Shown here piece by piece: positions 24,801 through 37,745 of a stretch of DNA of 64,000 nt (its first letter is position 1; the number at the start of each line of letters is the position of its first letter). The position numbers were made by a program, and so were the translations under genes. The stretch is from Balaenoptera acutorostrata. Lineage: Eukaryota; Chordata; Mammalia; Artiodactyla; Balaenopteridae. The notes beneath the pieces are model-generated. The model searched no databases and was not told where the DNA came from. It saw only the letters and a list, made by a program, of their open reading frames with translations. The stretch spans positions 40,712,428 to 40,776,427 of the forward strand of contig NC_080081.1 in assembly GCF_949987535.1 (NCBI RefSeq). The letters run 5' to 3'.

Positions 24801-26149
24801 AGCATTATAAAAAGAGAAAAAAAAAAAATAAACTTTGCAATTAACCAACAGCAATCCCTGAGGTTTGAGGCTCAGCATTATTCCCTGCCATCTGCATTCT
24901 CTCTGTGAAACTCTTAGAGAGAGGCCATCACAACTTTTTCTCAAAAATGTTTCATAACAGATTATGGTAAAGCTACTCATATTTTAACAGTCCTAGATAT
25001 TCAGAGGGAGAGAGAGAGAAGAGAGAAGAATTTCCTAAAACCTAATTCAATTTACCCCAGAGTTAAAGTGAGCTTTAAATTGTTTTATAAATGTTTAATT
25101 TTCCAATTAACTTTGTGTGCTTTGATGGTGAATGGAACCCTGAGACTCTATTGTTCAGACACTACCCGCTTAGGGTCAAGATCATACTTCTGTTTTTCAT
25201 CTTCCTTTTGTGTCAAGGTTTCCCTGGGCATAAAAGAGATAAATGCCAAATATTTTTATCCACAAATAACAGTCAATGGCATGATATTCTTTAAAAAAAA
25301 ATCCTCTAATTCAGGCACCCCTCCATGATCCCTGGCTCTCCAAATTGGAATGAACTCCCAGCCTCACTACAGCTCATGCTCCATCTTGGACTTCTAGGAA
25401 CATATGCCTGTTAGTGACCTGTTAAGTGCTGGGCTGGTCTTTCCGGAGTAAAGATAAATAGCACAAACTGTGTCTTCTCTAAGACAGCAGCTCAGAGATC
25501 CGAAACTCTTCTCTTGCTTCTTCTACCTTTATTTTTTCAGTTGCAGTCAATACTTACTAGACACTAACTTTGTGCTTAATTGTGCCAGGTACCGTATATA
25601 TATCTATATCTATATCTATATAGATATAGAATTAGCTAGACAGATAGATAAAAATATGACTCACCATCTTTGTTGAACTCACTTTCTCCCATCACTAATT
25701 GCAGGACCACACCCTCTTGAGGAACACTGACTACGTCCAGGGCAATCTGTTGATGTTGACCTGATTGCACACCCTGGACCTTCTTGGTCTTTATGGCTAT
25801 TTGACAACATCCTTGGGGCCTTTCTTTAAGCAGAAGCAAATAGCTTCTTTAGGGAAACATTTTACTCCTGCTGATTATCTTGGTGTCTTCTGTTAAAAGG
25901 CAAGAAGATCATAGTGGAGGGTTACTATGAATGGGGAAAAAGAGCAAGAGGAAGAAATATCCAAAAGCTTATTAAATCATTTTATATATAACAAATATCT
26001 ACATGTCTAAACTAACGAAATGACTCTAGGTCTATGGACATTTCCAACAAGGCAATGTAATCATTTTTATTTATCCTCAAGTTTTCCATTTTCTTTGCAG
26101 GATTTCATATTTAAAAAAAAAATACAATTTTACTTGGTTCAATAAAGAT
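21866..26149. other. AT-rich spacer
   Basis: About 4.3 kb without a recognisable gene. It includes TA-rich runs (22560-22590, 22800-22850, 25595-25628) and small A-rich runs. A GC-richer bit at 24660-24780 and one at 25310-25450 show no motif that I can name. Open frames are all under 90 codons and have no domains. Confidence 0.5.
25595..25628 (+). repeat. (TATATC)n/TA simple repeat
   Basis: Repeating 'tatatc' units turn into their complement ('tatagata'), so the tract can fold back on itself. Confidence 0.85.
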
Positions 26150-26745
26150 GTATTTTCCACTGAACAGTCAAAAGGAGCCATTTCAAACTTTTTTTCAGAT
26201 CCCATGCCCCTGCTCAAAACACCTCAGTGTCCTTCCATTACACCAAGGAAAATCCTCAAAAGTCATGCAATGGCCTACAAGCCCCTCCATGATCTGCCCC
26301 CTGATTACCTCCCTCCCCTTTGCACCCAGCACTGGCCTTTGCACTCTTCCTCTGTGTGCCCTGTATGCTCCTGTCTTAGGTCTTTTTCCTCATTATTCCC
26401 TCTGTCTTGAAAACTTGTTCCCAGATTGTTGATGGCCCATTCCCTCAATTCCTTTAGGACACTAAAAGTGCCTTCTTCTCAGGATGTTCTTTTCTAGCCC
26501 CATATCTAAATGTCAATACTTATCCCTCTTTATTCCTTTACTCTCCTAATTATTTTATTCTTAGACTGCTTTACAACACTATGTACTATATATCTATTAT
26601 TTCATTCTGTTTACCAAACAGAGTGTAAGTTCCACGAAACAGAGATTATCTTGTTAACTGTTGCATTCTAAGCATCTAGAAAACTACTTGGAAAACAGCT
26701 GAGCTTAAAAAAAATTAGTGATCTGAATGAAAGAATGAAAGAATG
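26150..26745 (+). mobile_element. LINE L2 3' end
   Basis: The order of phrases follows the L2 3' region: 'aaagtcatgcaatggcctac' and 'ccctccatgatctgccccct' at 26255-26302, the 'ggcctttgcactcttcctc' block, 'aactgttgcattctaagcat', and an end in repeated 'gaatgaaa'. L2 is an ancient, inactive LINE. The 94- and 68-codon open frames here are chance frames in this repeat. Confidence 0.85.
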
Positions 26746-29078
26746 ATTGTAAAGGTCTCTATAAGCAACAAGTAGAATATTGTTCATGGTTCTCTTGAGT
26801 TACGTCAGAAAAACTCCTCAGAGTGCCACTTTTCCAGATTCTTCTGGCTGTCTCTTCATGAGCAAAAAACAAAGAACATGCTTTGAAATACTTCTTTCAG
26901 TGATGGGTATGCAGCTTTCAGATGACCACTCATTATATTATAAAGGACAGATTATCAACCCTTCTTGAGAACTTCAAAAGCAAACACATACGATTCTATG
27001 TCTTATTAATTAATATTGATATTTTATTGTGAAAAACATGAAAGTATGTTAGTCTACGTGTTAGTAGTTTGTGCTATGGGACACATTCTGCTTTTGTAGT
27101 TTGTTACATTTTACAATCAGGTGTTACAGTGAATACAATTTTGCGACGATGATTCAAATACCAAAAGGAACAGAAAAAATGGTCTCCTGTGTTAGCTTAG
27201 GTGTCCTCAAAATAGGGTTGAGACAATGACTTTTGTGCAGATAGTTTGAGAAGCAATGCCAGAGAGTAAGTGGGAAGAACAGAAAGAGTGAGGCAGAGAG
27301 GGAAGAAAACCAGTGTAAAGGCACATTATCAATTCCACTGCTGTATGTAAGAGATGCTTCTAGGAAGCACAGGGAATGCCTTCCAGGATTGTCTACTTAA
27401 AGCATTTTTCCAACATTGCTTATGTCAGTTGATCAAAAGTTGCTTACTTCAGAGTGCTTACACCTGTACTGCTGACCTGCCCACACTGTGAGCACTTCCT
27501 ACTTCTACCCTGCAGAAACCCTGGGAAAGGCCAAGAGGATGTGAGGCTGGAGCATTAGCAATAAAGGGGTGAAAAGTCCACCCTTCACTCCATCCACAAG
27601 TGCCCTGCATGAAATTCACTCTGTTAATTGAGTCTTCAAGGTCTCTACTGATGACTTACTATGCAAGGGTTAGTGGGATAAGCTACAGTCCTCTTTTCTG
27701 AAACAGCTTAAGGCTGTTAGTGATATTTATCATGTCCCTTCTCCACCACCAATTCTAGATATGCCTCCTCTTCAAGCAGCATTTCATCTGTTCTTGGTTG
27801 CTTGTCTGATGGAATCACCCAAAACTTCATCTCTGAGAAGTCTAAGCCTGGAGATCCTTGACCCTAACAGTAATTGCTGCAAAAGTCCTTTCACCATAGT
27901 ACTAGGTATATAAGCACCAGGAGAGGCCCAAGTAGATCCCCTGATGTCCACACATACTCCCTGCCCCCAGAGAACCTAGTTCTACTATGTTCCTGAGTAC
28001 AAATGCCCTCACCCTTCTACCCCCAAGAACCAGAACATCTAATCCAGCAGAAGCTAGGGTATTGGTCAAGGAAGCATAAATTCCTCATAGGTCACAGGCA
28101 GTGATGGTGAGAGAAGCCACACCTACTTGATCTCTGCACTGCATGTTCTAGTTATTGGATACTAAGCTCCATATTTCAAGAAATCAGTTCAAGGCATACA
28201 CTGCATCCAGACAGACAACATCTCAACCCTGAGAAGTGTTTTGTCAAAAACATGTGCCTTGGTTGAATCTCTAGTAAGATATTCTGTTATGCTAGGTGGT
28301 TCTGGATAATACTGCATAGGGTAGAATCAGAGGGTCTCATAGTCATGTACCCATCATCACACTACCTTCCCTGTTAAATCGACCTTTTAGACTGAGGTGA
28401 CGCCACATGCTATAAGTCTTAGATATTGATGTTGGCAAAACCTATGGGCAGGGAAGGCAAGTCAGTACTAACATAAGATTCAATTCTGTTTGGAATGAAA
28501 TACTGCTTTCCAAGATGGAAGGGCCTGATGTAATTAGCTTGCCATGAAGTGACTGAACAAGTCTCCTTGAAGGACAGGACCACTTCATGGGCTCAACATT
28601 GGTCTCTGCAATGAAAATTTCAGACGTTCAAGCATCAGTAGAAGGTAGACCTGGCTTTTTGAGAAGAAGCTCAAATCATTAGGCCCGTGCATAGCCTCCA
28701 TCCCTGCTACAAGGAGTCTACTCATGACTTCTTCCACAAACAAAAGTGGTAAAGAGCAGAAGTTGGCTAATGTCTGCTGGTTGGCTCATCCTGTCCACTG
28801 ATTTCTGAATGTGTCCTTTGTGTCATATCAACATTACTGGGCATTAATTTGAGATTCAAAAATCTTGACTCCTGTAAGTCTATCTGTGCACTATTTCCCA
28901 GACCTCTTTGACTCTGAACTTCTAATCTCACTCATCTCAGGCCCCTCATCAACTGTCCAGACAGCTTGTGTAACCTGACCTCACTTCAAATCTTTCTTTA
29001 GGACAAGTGACTGACCAAGTATACTCCTCCCAGTTCCGCTCAAAGAGAAGAGTCCCCTTGTCATTGCCCTTTAGTGCC
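26746..29078. other. GC-richer stretch, no gene recognised, possibly an old element
   Basis: From about 27180 the sequence is noticeably less AT-rich than the surrounding spacer and reads smoothly on past the LTR at 29085-29511 to about 30400. No open frame of meaningful length or domain is visible. A decayed ERVL-type internal region is possible, but I see no motif that would prove it. Confidence 0.35.
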
Positions 29079-29084
29079 ACTCCT
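29079..29084. repeat. LTR target-site duplication, left copy
   Basis: 'actcct' directly precedes the LTR and is repeated at 29512-29517. Confidence 0.7.
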
Positions 29085-29511
29085 TGTTGTCTTGAAATGT
29101 GTCTCCCAAAGATCTGTTGAAGTCTTAACTCTTGGTACCTATGAATGTGACCTTACTTGGAAAGTTGGCAGATGTAATCAAGTTAAGATGAGATCATAAT
29201 GAATTAGGGTGACCCCTGATCCAATAATGGGCATCTTTATAGGAGAAGGGAGAGGGAGATTTGGACACAGAGACACACACACAGAAAATGTTGTGAGGCA
29301 ATCAAGGCAGAGATTGGGGTGGTGCAGCTGCAAGACAAAGAAAAACAGATTTGTGGCAACCACCAAAAGCTAGGAAGAGGCAGGAAAAGATTCTTCCCTG
29401 GAGCCTTGGAGTCAGCCTTCTCGTTTCCAGAACTGTGAGAGAACACATTTCTGTTGTGTTAAGCTGCCCAGCCTGTGGTGCATTTTTATGACAGTCCAAG
29501 GAAACAGATAA
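29085..29511 (+). mobile_element. MLT1-type (MaLR) solo LTR with TSD
   Basis: The LTR starts 'tgttgtcttgaaatgtgtct', contains 'acttggaaagttggcagatg' and 'gatcataatgaattagggtg', and closes with 'ccagaactgtgagagaacac' followed by a 'gttaagctgcccagcctgtg' block. These are MaLR LTR features. It is flanked by 'actcct' on both sides, so it inserted as a unit into the older GC-richer stretch. Confidence 0.85.
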
Positions 29512-29517
29512 ACTCCT
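29512..29517. repeat. LTR target-site duplication, right copy
   Basis: 'actcct', identical to 29079-29084. Confidence 0.7.
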
Positions 29518-31476
29518 CATTGTCTGTCCTGTGGTGGTTTTACAGTTTCACCTTGCATCAAGTTCTGAAGCCAGCCCATCTGTGAATTGTGCTTTTGTAA
29601 GCCATGTGACCAGAGTTGGGAGCTGAGGAAGACACACTAGTAAAACAGAGGCCAGGCTACCTGCCTATGCAACTTTCTTGTGTCCTTCAGCTCTGTTCAG
29701 ACCAGTTCCAGGATGTACTATTTCCATTACATAATTGATTACTTCTGCAACCACCTGACCTTATGATTTGGTAACCTGACAATACGGGGATGATGTTGGG
29801 CTGCTCTGATAAAGTGTCCCTTGCTGTTTTTTGGTCAGGCATTCATCCATATAATAGGAGCTATTTTTCACACAAAGAGTAGCTCTTTGTTGCTGAAGAC
29901 AGGGCTTTGCTGTAGAACACGAGCATCTGTGCCAGGATTCTCTAATTAGTGCTTTCTAGAGACAACATACAGCTTCTCCATCTCACACGGGGGCCTTTAG
30001 TATCATCGTGTTCACTGAGTAAGATCCTCAAGCTACAGGGCCTCTTGCACAACAGCTTGGACCTATTTGCAAAGACTTCTCTTTGCCCCTTGAGCTATAT
30101 TTTACTAACCAGGACAGGTTTTATGCTTTAAAGTCAGGAATTCACTCTTTTTCTTGAGCTACATGCCCCTATGTGGTAAGTAGACCTATGAAAAGTTTCA
30201 TTCCTTGGGCTGACTGAGTTTTCAGGGTCAGATTTCTTTCTCTTATTTTGGAAATTCTGCAAGCATACTGTTATGTGAGTTTAATCAAGCCAAGACTATC
30301 ACTGCAGATTTCTGTATTTCTCTCTCACCATTAGCCTGATAACAGGTGTCCCAAAATACTGCTGAGAGAGGAAGGACATTGAGATGATTAGGGTCTCATT
30401 TAGCCTTCGATTCTAACCCTGTGTTACAGTGCAGACTTTTCTTGAGTTTGATGGTGTGTAGGGGGTATAAATGCTATTTATAAAGTGGTAGCTTAATTGA
30501 CTCTGCAATATTCCTTTTGAATAAATCTCCATCTAGGGCAAGATTTGAGTGTTTTTGCTTCTCTGGACATAAAAACCATCAAACTCCATTAGAAATTAAC
30601 CTTTATCTATAGCAATGCCATTCCATTTTCTGTTTTTAGATAAGTAGATGTCTAAAGTACCCTAAAGAGATGTTTATAGCTTTCTCCAACAATTAGGTCT
30701 GAACCAGGTATGTCGACAACAGTAGTCTCTGAATTTGACTTTTAATGCCCCAAGGGATTAGTTTAATTACTGTAACCCCAAGTAAATTTTCAGAAAAGGC
30801 CTCCTTACTTATTATTAAGTAAAAGCATACAAAAATTTTTCCATTTCATTCTTAGGCCTTGTAACCTTATATTACCCTCCTCCAGCAGAACCCAATCTTC
30901 ATGCCATACACACTTAGCTGTTCAGTGTGGAATTATGCCAGTATATGCTTACATGGACTAAACTTTTCACCATCACTTCAGAGTTTTACAGGGAACATGT
31001 CCAAGAAATGAACCCATTTAATATACTGCAAATGTGAAGCTAATTAGAAAAAAAATCTTTCCTCAACTTTTGCTTCTGAGAAATGATATCCAAAAAATGC
31101 AAAATTTGGCCCAAATCCATTCCTGTATACCACAGAAGAAATGCAAAACAAATGTGTCCGTTTGTTAATAAGAATCTTTTGTTTGCTTCTAGAGTATGTG
31201 GGCAGCAGTTATGCAAGGTGTGATGTTTCTGAAGTTTAAAAATAATGTTGAAATAATTTCATGATCTAAGCTTCATTTTGTTTAAAAAAGTTTGATTCCT
31301 AAAATGTAGTAATAAATTATAATTAGTTATATAATTTCTTTCTGAATATTTTCCTGATTAATTTTCTATGTAATTGTCTGGATATATTTTAAAGTTTTGG
31401 TTTTAGGTCACTTTCTTGATGCTCATTTTCATCTCTTTTTGTCTTTATTGTGGTGAAGGGAACAGAATGAGCTACT
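29518..31476. other. Continuation of the unassigned stretch, then AT-rich spacer
   Basis: To about 30400 it continues the GC-richer sequence that precedes the LTR; after that it returns to AT-rich spacer. No gene or RNA was seen. Confidence 0.4.
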
Positions 31477-31612
31477 CCTTTTCCTCCATTCTCATCTCTT
31501 TCTCTCTTTCTCTGGCTCTTTCTTCCTCTCTCTCCCCCTCTTCTCGCTTTCTTTCTCCCTCTCTCTCCCCATTCCTCCCTCTTTCTCTCTCTTTCATTCT
31601 CTTCAAACACTC
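31477..31612 (+). repeat. (CT)n-rich pyrimidine tract
   Basis: About 135 bases of CT, CTTT and CTCC motifs. The arginine/glutamate-rich minus-strand frame and the serine/leucine-rich plus-strand frame are artefacts of it. Confidence 0.9.
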
Positions 31613-31687
31613 ATTGATTATCCTATTTGTGCTGTTCAAAGAACATTCAATGACTTGCTGACCAAAATGAATGCTTTTCCTTACTGT

Positions 31688-31710
31688 AATATATATATAT
31701 ATATATATAC
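31688..31710 (+). repeat. (AT)n microsatellite
   Basis: An uninterrupted run of AT dinucleotides followed by a T-run. Confidence 0.92.
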
Positions 31711-31784
31711 ATTTTTTTTTTACTAGAATCCTCTATCCTCACTAATTAGAAAGTAGAACATTAGTTTGTCTTTATCCTGAAGTT

Positions 31785-32118
31785 TTATGATTACCTTAGG
31801 TGGGCCTGATGTAGCCAGTTAAGCCTTATTTTAAAAAGGTGAAACATTAGAGAGACGCTCTCCTGCTGACCTTGAATATACAGCCTCCATGAGTTTTATA
31901 GTTGCAAGGAGGTAAATTCTTCCAAAACCCTGCAAGCTTGGGAAAGGACCTTAAACCTCAGATAAGACTCTGATCCAGGCTGACACTTGATGCAGCCTTA
32001 TGAGAACCAGAGTAGAGACCCCTGCTGAGCCTCGACCTACAGACTGTAAGAAATGAAAAGCTGTTGTTTTAAGTCACTAAGTTTGTGGCATTTGTTACAC
32101 AGCAATAGAAAATGAACA
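31785..32118 (+). mobile_element. MLT1-type (MaLR) LTR, 5'-shortened
   Basis: It contains 'aggtgggcctgatgtagcc', 'ggctgacacttgatgcagcc', and the diagnostic end 'gttgttttaagtcactaagt' plus 'ttgttacacagcaatagaaa'. It reads on the plus strand. The left end is diverged or truncated. Confidence 0.85.
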
Positions 32119-32229
32119 TACTGAACGAGGGTTAGAAGGAGGCAGCTCACAAGTGCTATGATTGTATTTGTTCATCATTTTAACTAAATTGATTTCCATT
32201 AAAAAGAGCTATTATTAAAATATTAACAA

Positions 32230-32430
32230 TAACAATTGTAATATATGGAATACCTTAGCTCTTTATATGTATTAGCTAATGTAATTATTATTAAAAACTC
32301 TATGAGGTAAGCATTAGAGTTCTGAATTCATAGGCAGTAAAGGGAGTATTAGGGAACCAAGCTCTCTTATCAGAAGTGGCAGAAGTCGTGTGTAAACTGC
32401 TGACTGGGAGGGATGTGGAAAAGCCCTCTG
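32230..32430 (-). repeat. Probable MIR fragment, diverged
   Basis: 'aactctatgaggtaagcatt' after a TTA-rich stretch resembles the reverse of a MIR 3' region ('ctatgaggtaggtactatta'). The remainder is too diverged for certainty. Confidence 0.45.
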
Positions 32431-33055
32431 GCAGACAAGTCCTCTCATGTGATTTCCTAGCCCACACCCTTTCCACTTCAGTACACTGCACTGTATTATT
32501 TATAGGAAATTACATACAAGGTATCCTGTACCAGCTTGCTAAGATCAATAAGGTATGAGCTTATAATGAAGAGCTGTAAAATCTAGTGGGGAAAACAGAT
32601 ATGAATTACACAGTATCTCCCAAGATCTAATGAAGTACTTGCACACTGGGGTTATATTCTGGCGGGATTAGAAAATGCTTAGAGAAGTCATGGCAACTGA
32701 GCTAAGCCTTAAATACTCTAAATAATCTCTCTGGGAGAAAAATTGGGGCAGCAATTATTTGAGTGAAGAAGTAAACTTCTGCATTTGGAATTGTGACTGT
32801 ATGGAACATGTTCACAGAATGTTGAGTAGACAGGAGCACAGGGGAGTCAAAGGTATAAATAGTTTTTATCCTAAATGTATGCTTCCTACATTGTTTACAT
32901 GTTTTCTTTGTTCATCTCTGTCTGTTTCTTTCTCTCAATCTCCACACTCCCAGTCTAAGTGGTTTTTGCCTAGTAAACTGCAAATGCTTGGATCACGGTG
33001 TTAGCACCACATTTTGGAAAATACCTTAGTCAAAACTTCATTTTAAGACCCAGCA

Positions 33056-33108
33056 ACACACGTACACATACTCATTCACACACACACATGCACACAGGCA
33101 CACACACC
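33056..33108 (+). repeat. (CA)n microsatellite, interrupted
   Basis: CA dinucleotides interrupted by 'tact', 'tg' and 'gg'. Confidence 0.85.
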
Positions 33109-35127
33109 TTATATGTGTTTGTAGTTTATTGTCAGAATCATGGTTGATGCTTACAATATGTAGTATATATGTTACTTATTTATCCTTTGTCCTCAATATC
33201 TAGAAGTATTTTTTTCAAGTTATATTCCTGATTCCTAGTGGTGCATGGCTAAATCCTTGGTATTAAGGACAAAGAAATTAATCAGTTTGGCAAGCACACT
33301 GATATTTTAATGTGTGGGAATGATGGCGGTTGGGGAAAATATACCAGGACAAAAATAAATGAAGATGTGTCAGAGAACAGTAAATCTTAGAGAATGAAAC
33401 AGAATAATATGTAGGAAGTGACTGAGGAAACTATATTAGAACAGGTGGTCAGAGAAGAGCTTTCTAAAGAGATAACACCTGAGCATGTATAAATTCTCTG
33501 ATCCATCAAATATATAGTTTACAATGAACTATTTCTGACTAGGAAGAACTTTTGTTGAATTAAGTATAGCTTCCAACAGAAGGAAAATATCGTAGAAAAA
33601 CCTGACTTCTGTATAAGGAAAATATACATGTCTAATACTAAGAAAAAATAAATATAAAATACTGTAGAAGTTACTATTAATGTATTATAAAAATAACTGC
33701 CAAAAATACGTGATCATGGACAATTTTAACAAGCAGAGTTAAATATATCAAATTAATTTCCCTGTTGTATTAATATTACCAATAACAAATAAATTAGATA
33801 AACTGAACTGAACTGAAAGGCACCTATCAAATTTTCCAGAATTATCATTCAGGGATTCTTATATTTCAAACATTTTATATAGAGGAGGTGTAAGTTTTAC
33901 ATGCTCTTTAATTTCACAAACTCAGTTGTGTTTCCTCTTTATGGGCTTTTTCTTTTTTAACCTTCGAAGAAAAAAATGAAAGAATAAAAAACCCCTCACA
34001 AAACAGTTAATCACTTCACTTGTGGGAAAAGCCAGAGTAATATACATCTAGCAGAAACTGAGAAGAATGCAGGAGACGCTATTTTTGTACTCATTGGAGA
34101 AATATATATCTTCAAAAATTTTTTCCACTTATCATTTCTTGTATTCTATCTATTTGGTATATTAAATTCATATACAATAAACTTGAAAACCAGTCATTTT
34201 ACATGAAACTAATTACATTCAGTGGAGACCCAGAGGACAGATTCATCCTGACAGAGTACTTTCAACACCATTTACTTGTATGTAGCTTGCTGTACACAGC
34301 ACAATGCCTCAGCCGGAATCATAGCTAGTGACCTACTCTTCCTAACTCACTGGCAGTTATTTTGATGTTGTTGTTATTTATTTAATTCTTTTTTGAAAGA
34401 CTCATGAAAAATGCTTCCCAGATGTGTATGGGTTACAGGAAGCATTGATTTTGAAATTATAATTTATATACACACAGAATAATAACTGATTTCACAGTTC
34501 ATTAATTCAACTGATGAACAACAATAAAAGAGGTACAGCAAAATATAACCAGGGGAAAAGGTGGGAGAGGAAGTGTATAATTTTACCCACTCACTATTCA
34601 AAAGAAATAAATGATCAGATGTACTTTATATAAAATGGTAAATTCACTATAGAAAAAGATTAACTTTAATTAAGATAGAGTTTTAAAACTGTACTTCAAG
34701 TATGAAATTGGAGGGATAATTCTTTTGGAAATATGCAATTCGGACATAATTGAAGAAGATTTAAATTTCTGCTATGGGGAATAAAGTCTACTTTTTACAG
34801 TGAATTACATAAAATGTCCATTTTTCCTTCTGAGTTAATTTGTGTTTGATAGTTGCAGAAAATATAGATGTTGTATGAACTACGTATATGTGATATTTTG
34901 TACTCACAGTAGGGCTGTATTTTTTTTTTTCCTAGTGCTGTATTTTTTAATGCTAAATGCACATTTCTCTATTTTCTCAATGAAAATGGACAGGTTTTAT
35001 TTTTCAAATATAGATCATATTAATGGGAGGATATGGCATATTTTTCAAAAACTCTGTTTCCAAATGAAAATAAATTTCACCATATGTAAACTTTCATGTT
35101 TGTGGATAAAAATATATATAGTGAAAA

Positions 35128-35138
35128 ATGTGTGTGTG

Positions 35139-35184
<46 letters not shown>

Positions 35185-35200
35185 TGTATATATATGTATA
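35128..35200 (+). repeat. (TG)n-(TA)n compound microsatellite
   Basis: A short TG run followed by about 60 bases of TA with occasional CATA and TGTA units. Confidence 0.92.
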
Positions 35201-35309
35201 GCATGATGAGAATAGGGGAAACATGTTAGATAATTTCTGCATTTTATTACTTTACCATCATGTAAATCTTCACTAGTTTAAATAATTCCAATGGTATAGA
35301 TGGACTTAA

Positions 35310-35328
35310 ATATATATATATATATATA
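35310..35328 (+). repeat. (TA)n microsatellite
   Basis: An uninterrupted TA run. Confidence 0.88.
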
Positions 35329-36949
35329 GGTTAATAAATGTCATAACTTTTTTGTTAAGTTATAAAAAATATTAATTTTGTATGTGGGTATGTAAATAAA
35401 ATTCCCACTCTAATGAACCTGGAGAGATGAAGTAAAGGGAGCATTTTCTTCTTCTCATCATGGGAAGAAAGGTCAGTAAAGTACTTTTTAAATGCCAGGA
35501 TAAAGTAGCCATCCATAAGCTAGTCCAACAAGTGATTATATTAACATTATTCTACAATTAGAAATGCTGTCTCATAACCGGAACTTTATTATTTCCAAAT
35601 GAATGTTCAAGAGAATAAAATAAGTTTATTTTGAAGGTTAAGTGTATTCAAGTCTGAACACTATGGTGCACAAATAAAGATTAAAAATGGAGGGTCTGCA
35701 GCATGAAGTCTTTAGAATTAATATAACATGACTGAGGTAGTGACAGAGCCGATGAGTCACTGCCCACTCTGAATAAATACTTGAAGCAGCTACAGAGAAA
35801 CTGCCAAGGTCAAAGCTCAGTGCTATTTCAGACGGATGTTATTCTCTATACAGCAGTCACTCTCTCCTGCTTCCAGCTTTCCAAAAGGAGCTGGTGTACT
35901 GCAGGCACTCAGGATGAATCAGCCAGGTTTAATAATAATCAAGAACACTCAAATAAATGTCTCCAGAAAGAGAAGCTATTGAAAAACTTAAAAATAAAGA
36001 CTATTTGAACTGTGGCTCATCTCAGAAGGCACACCTTTCTTGACTCATTTCAGAAGAAAGCTACTAAAGAAAAATAGGGATGAAACTCCTGGAGAGTCTT
36101 TCCTTGCAGCCAAAAGGATCAGCATATGTGTGTCAATTACCTCGGTCATTCTAATAACCACACAGCAAACATTCTTGGGCAATGCAAAGGTGGACAGGAG
36201 CAAGCCACTTTGAGTCAATATTCATTGGTGGAGATTTGTTTTTATTTTAATGGAACTGTAGGGCAGGTACGTAGTTCAGCCTTCTAAAATTTAGAGTGAA
36301 AGATTTAGCAAATCTGTGATGTTGAAGAGAAAATAGGAAACAAGTATATTCTGAGAACTATTTGAGTGCTTCATAGTATCAGTGTTTGAGTAATTTTTTT
36401 CCTTGCTACTATATTATTTTCTTCTTTTGGGATGGTAGGTGTATTCTTAACTTTGGCTGTCACTTAGCCTATCACATAAAATGTTTCCAAGTGGAAATTG
36501 TGACATCTTGTGTGTATTTTGGCTATAAATACAATTTTGACATTGCAGCAGAATAAATAGAATCTTTGAAACTTCTAAACAGTAAAAGTTAATTAGGAAA
36601 TACCTCAAGCCTAGTCAAGAAAGTAATCACCTCACCACATTTCACTACTGTGACAGCCACCACTTCTCAGAGCAATTTTCATACAACATCATTACTAATG
36701 TAATAGAGTGTCTATGAGAGATGCAGATATTTTATCTAAGAGTACTCTTTTAATCACATTAGTCATACATAGCTTACAAGGTATTCTGAAACAATGGGCA
36801 CATTCTAGTTACTATTTATGTGTAACAAATATCCAAGATTGCACAATTCTGCATTGACCATTCATTGGATGCAGGTTGACCACAGAACAAGTCATGACTT
36901 TGGGTGAGGTGGCTCTTTTCTGGAAGGCAATTTCCAGGTAGGCAATCAG

Positions 36950-37745
36950 TTGAGAACTGACAGCTTCCAACTGACAATCCCTAGAAGTTGTGGGATTGCT
37001 TCATTTCTGAAAGAGGTGGGTCTGGGTCTGGATCTTGCACAACAGCATCTTCTTTCACTACTTCCTAATTTTTTTTTTTCAAATCCCTCTACTTCTTTCC
37101 AGTCTACTGCCACCATTCTAATCAAGGCTACATCTAGGTTATTTCCATGGCTTTTCTTTGTTTTCAGCCTATTTACATTGCATAGTGAGTTAATATTACC
37201 AACAAAAAATCTCTTCCTATCAGATACTTCTTTCTTAATACACTTTGATATTTTCTCACTCATTGCTCTATGTAAAATAAAACACTCTAAGAATTGTTTA
37301 CAAAGCTCATCATGGCATTGCTATTTCACTACATTTATATACTCATGCTCGCCCACATTTTTCCTTCACTCTGTCTCCAGATTGAAAGGGTTTTTTAAAG
37401 ATCTAGCAGGCCTTGTGATTTCCACATAAGCACTTTCAGACTGTTATTTCTTCATCCTAAAACATTCTCCAACTTCACCTTTCTCCCTTGCCCTTGGAAT
37501 AACAAATGTTTACCAATCTTTGAAAATCCACTTAATAAAGGCTCCCAGATGTGCTTAGGAACCAATAACATTTTGTCTACAGCCAGACCATCAGTCAAAT
37601 ATTGAACCTTACAAGACTAAAGATAGAGGCATGAAAAACTTCTTGAAAATTGATATTGATATATTAACTCACATTGTTTTTGATCCCAACACCAGACACT
37701 GCCTGACTATAAGTAGATTTTCAATAAATATTTGTGAATAAGTAA
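36950..37745 (+). mobile_element. LINE L2 fragment, diverged
   Basis: 'ccagtctactgccaccattc' at about 37099-37118 and the end 'tagattttcaataaatattt' with 'gtgaataagtaaataagc' fit the L2 3' region, as does the pyrimidine-rich middle. The 159-codon frame at 36950-37429 is a chance frame in it: no domain, and a phenylalanine/serine/leucine composition typical of T-rich non-coding DNA. Confidence 0.6.

Larger units (their letters stand above)
32431..36949. other. AT-rich spacer with microsatellites
   Basis: No gene was seen. It contains a CA-rich run (33056-33108), a TG/TA run (35128-35200) and a TA run (35310-35328). The 119-codon frame at 34842-35201 ends in a tyrosine/isoleucine run made by the TA repeat and is not a gene. 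Confidence 0.5.

Noticed and set aside
31389..31661. Charged minus-strand frame and Ser/Leu plus-strand frame
   Set aside because: Both derive from the CT-rich simple repeat.
34842..35201. 119-codon frame ending in alternating Tyr and Ile
   Set aside because: The end is a TA microsatellite; the rest is AT-rich spacer.
36950..37429. 159-codon plus-strand frame
   Set aside because: Sits in a diverged L2 fragment, has no domain and has T-rich low-complexity composition.
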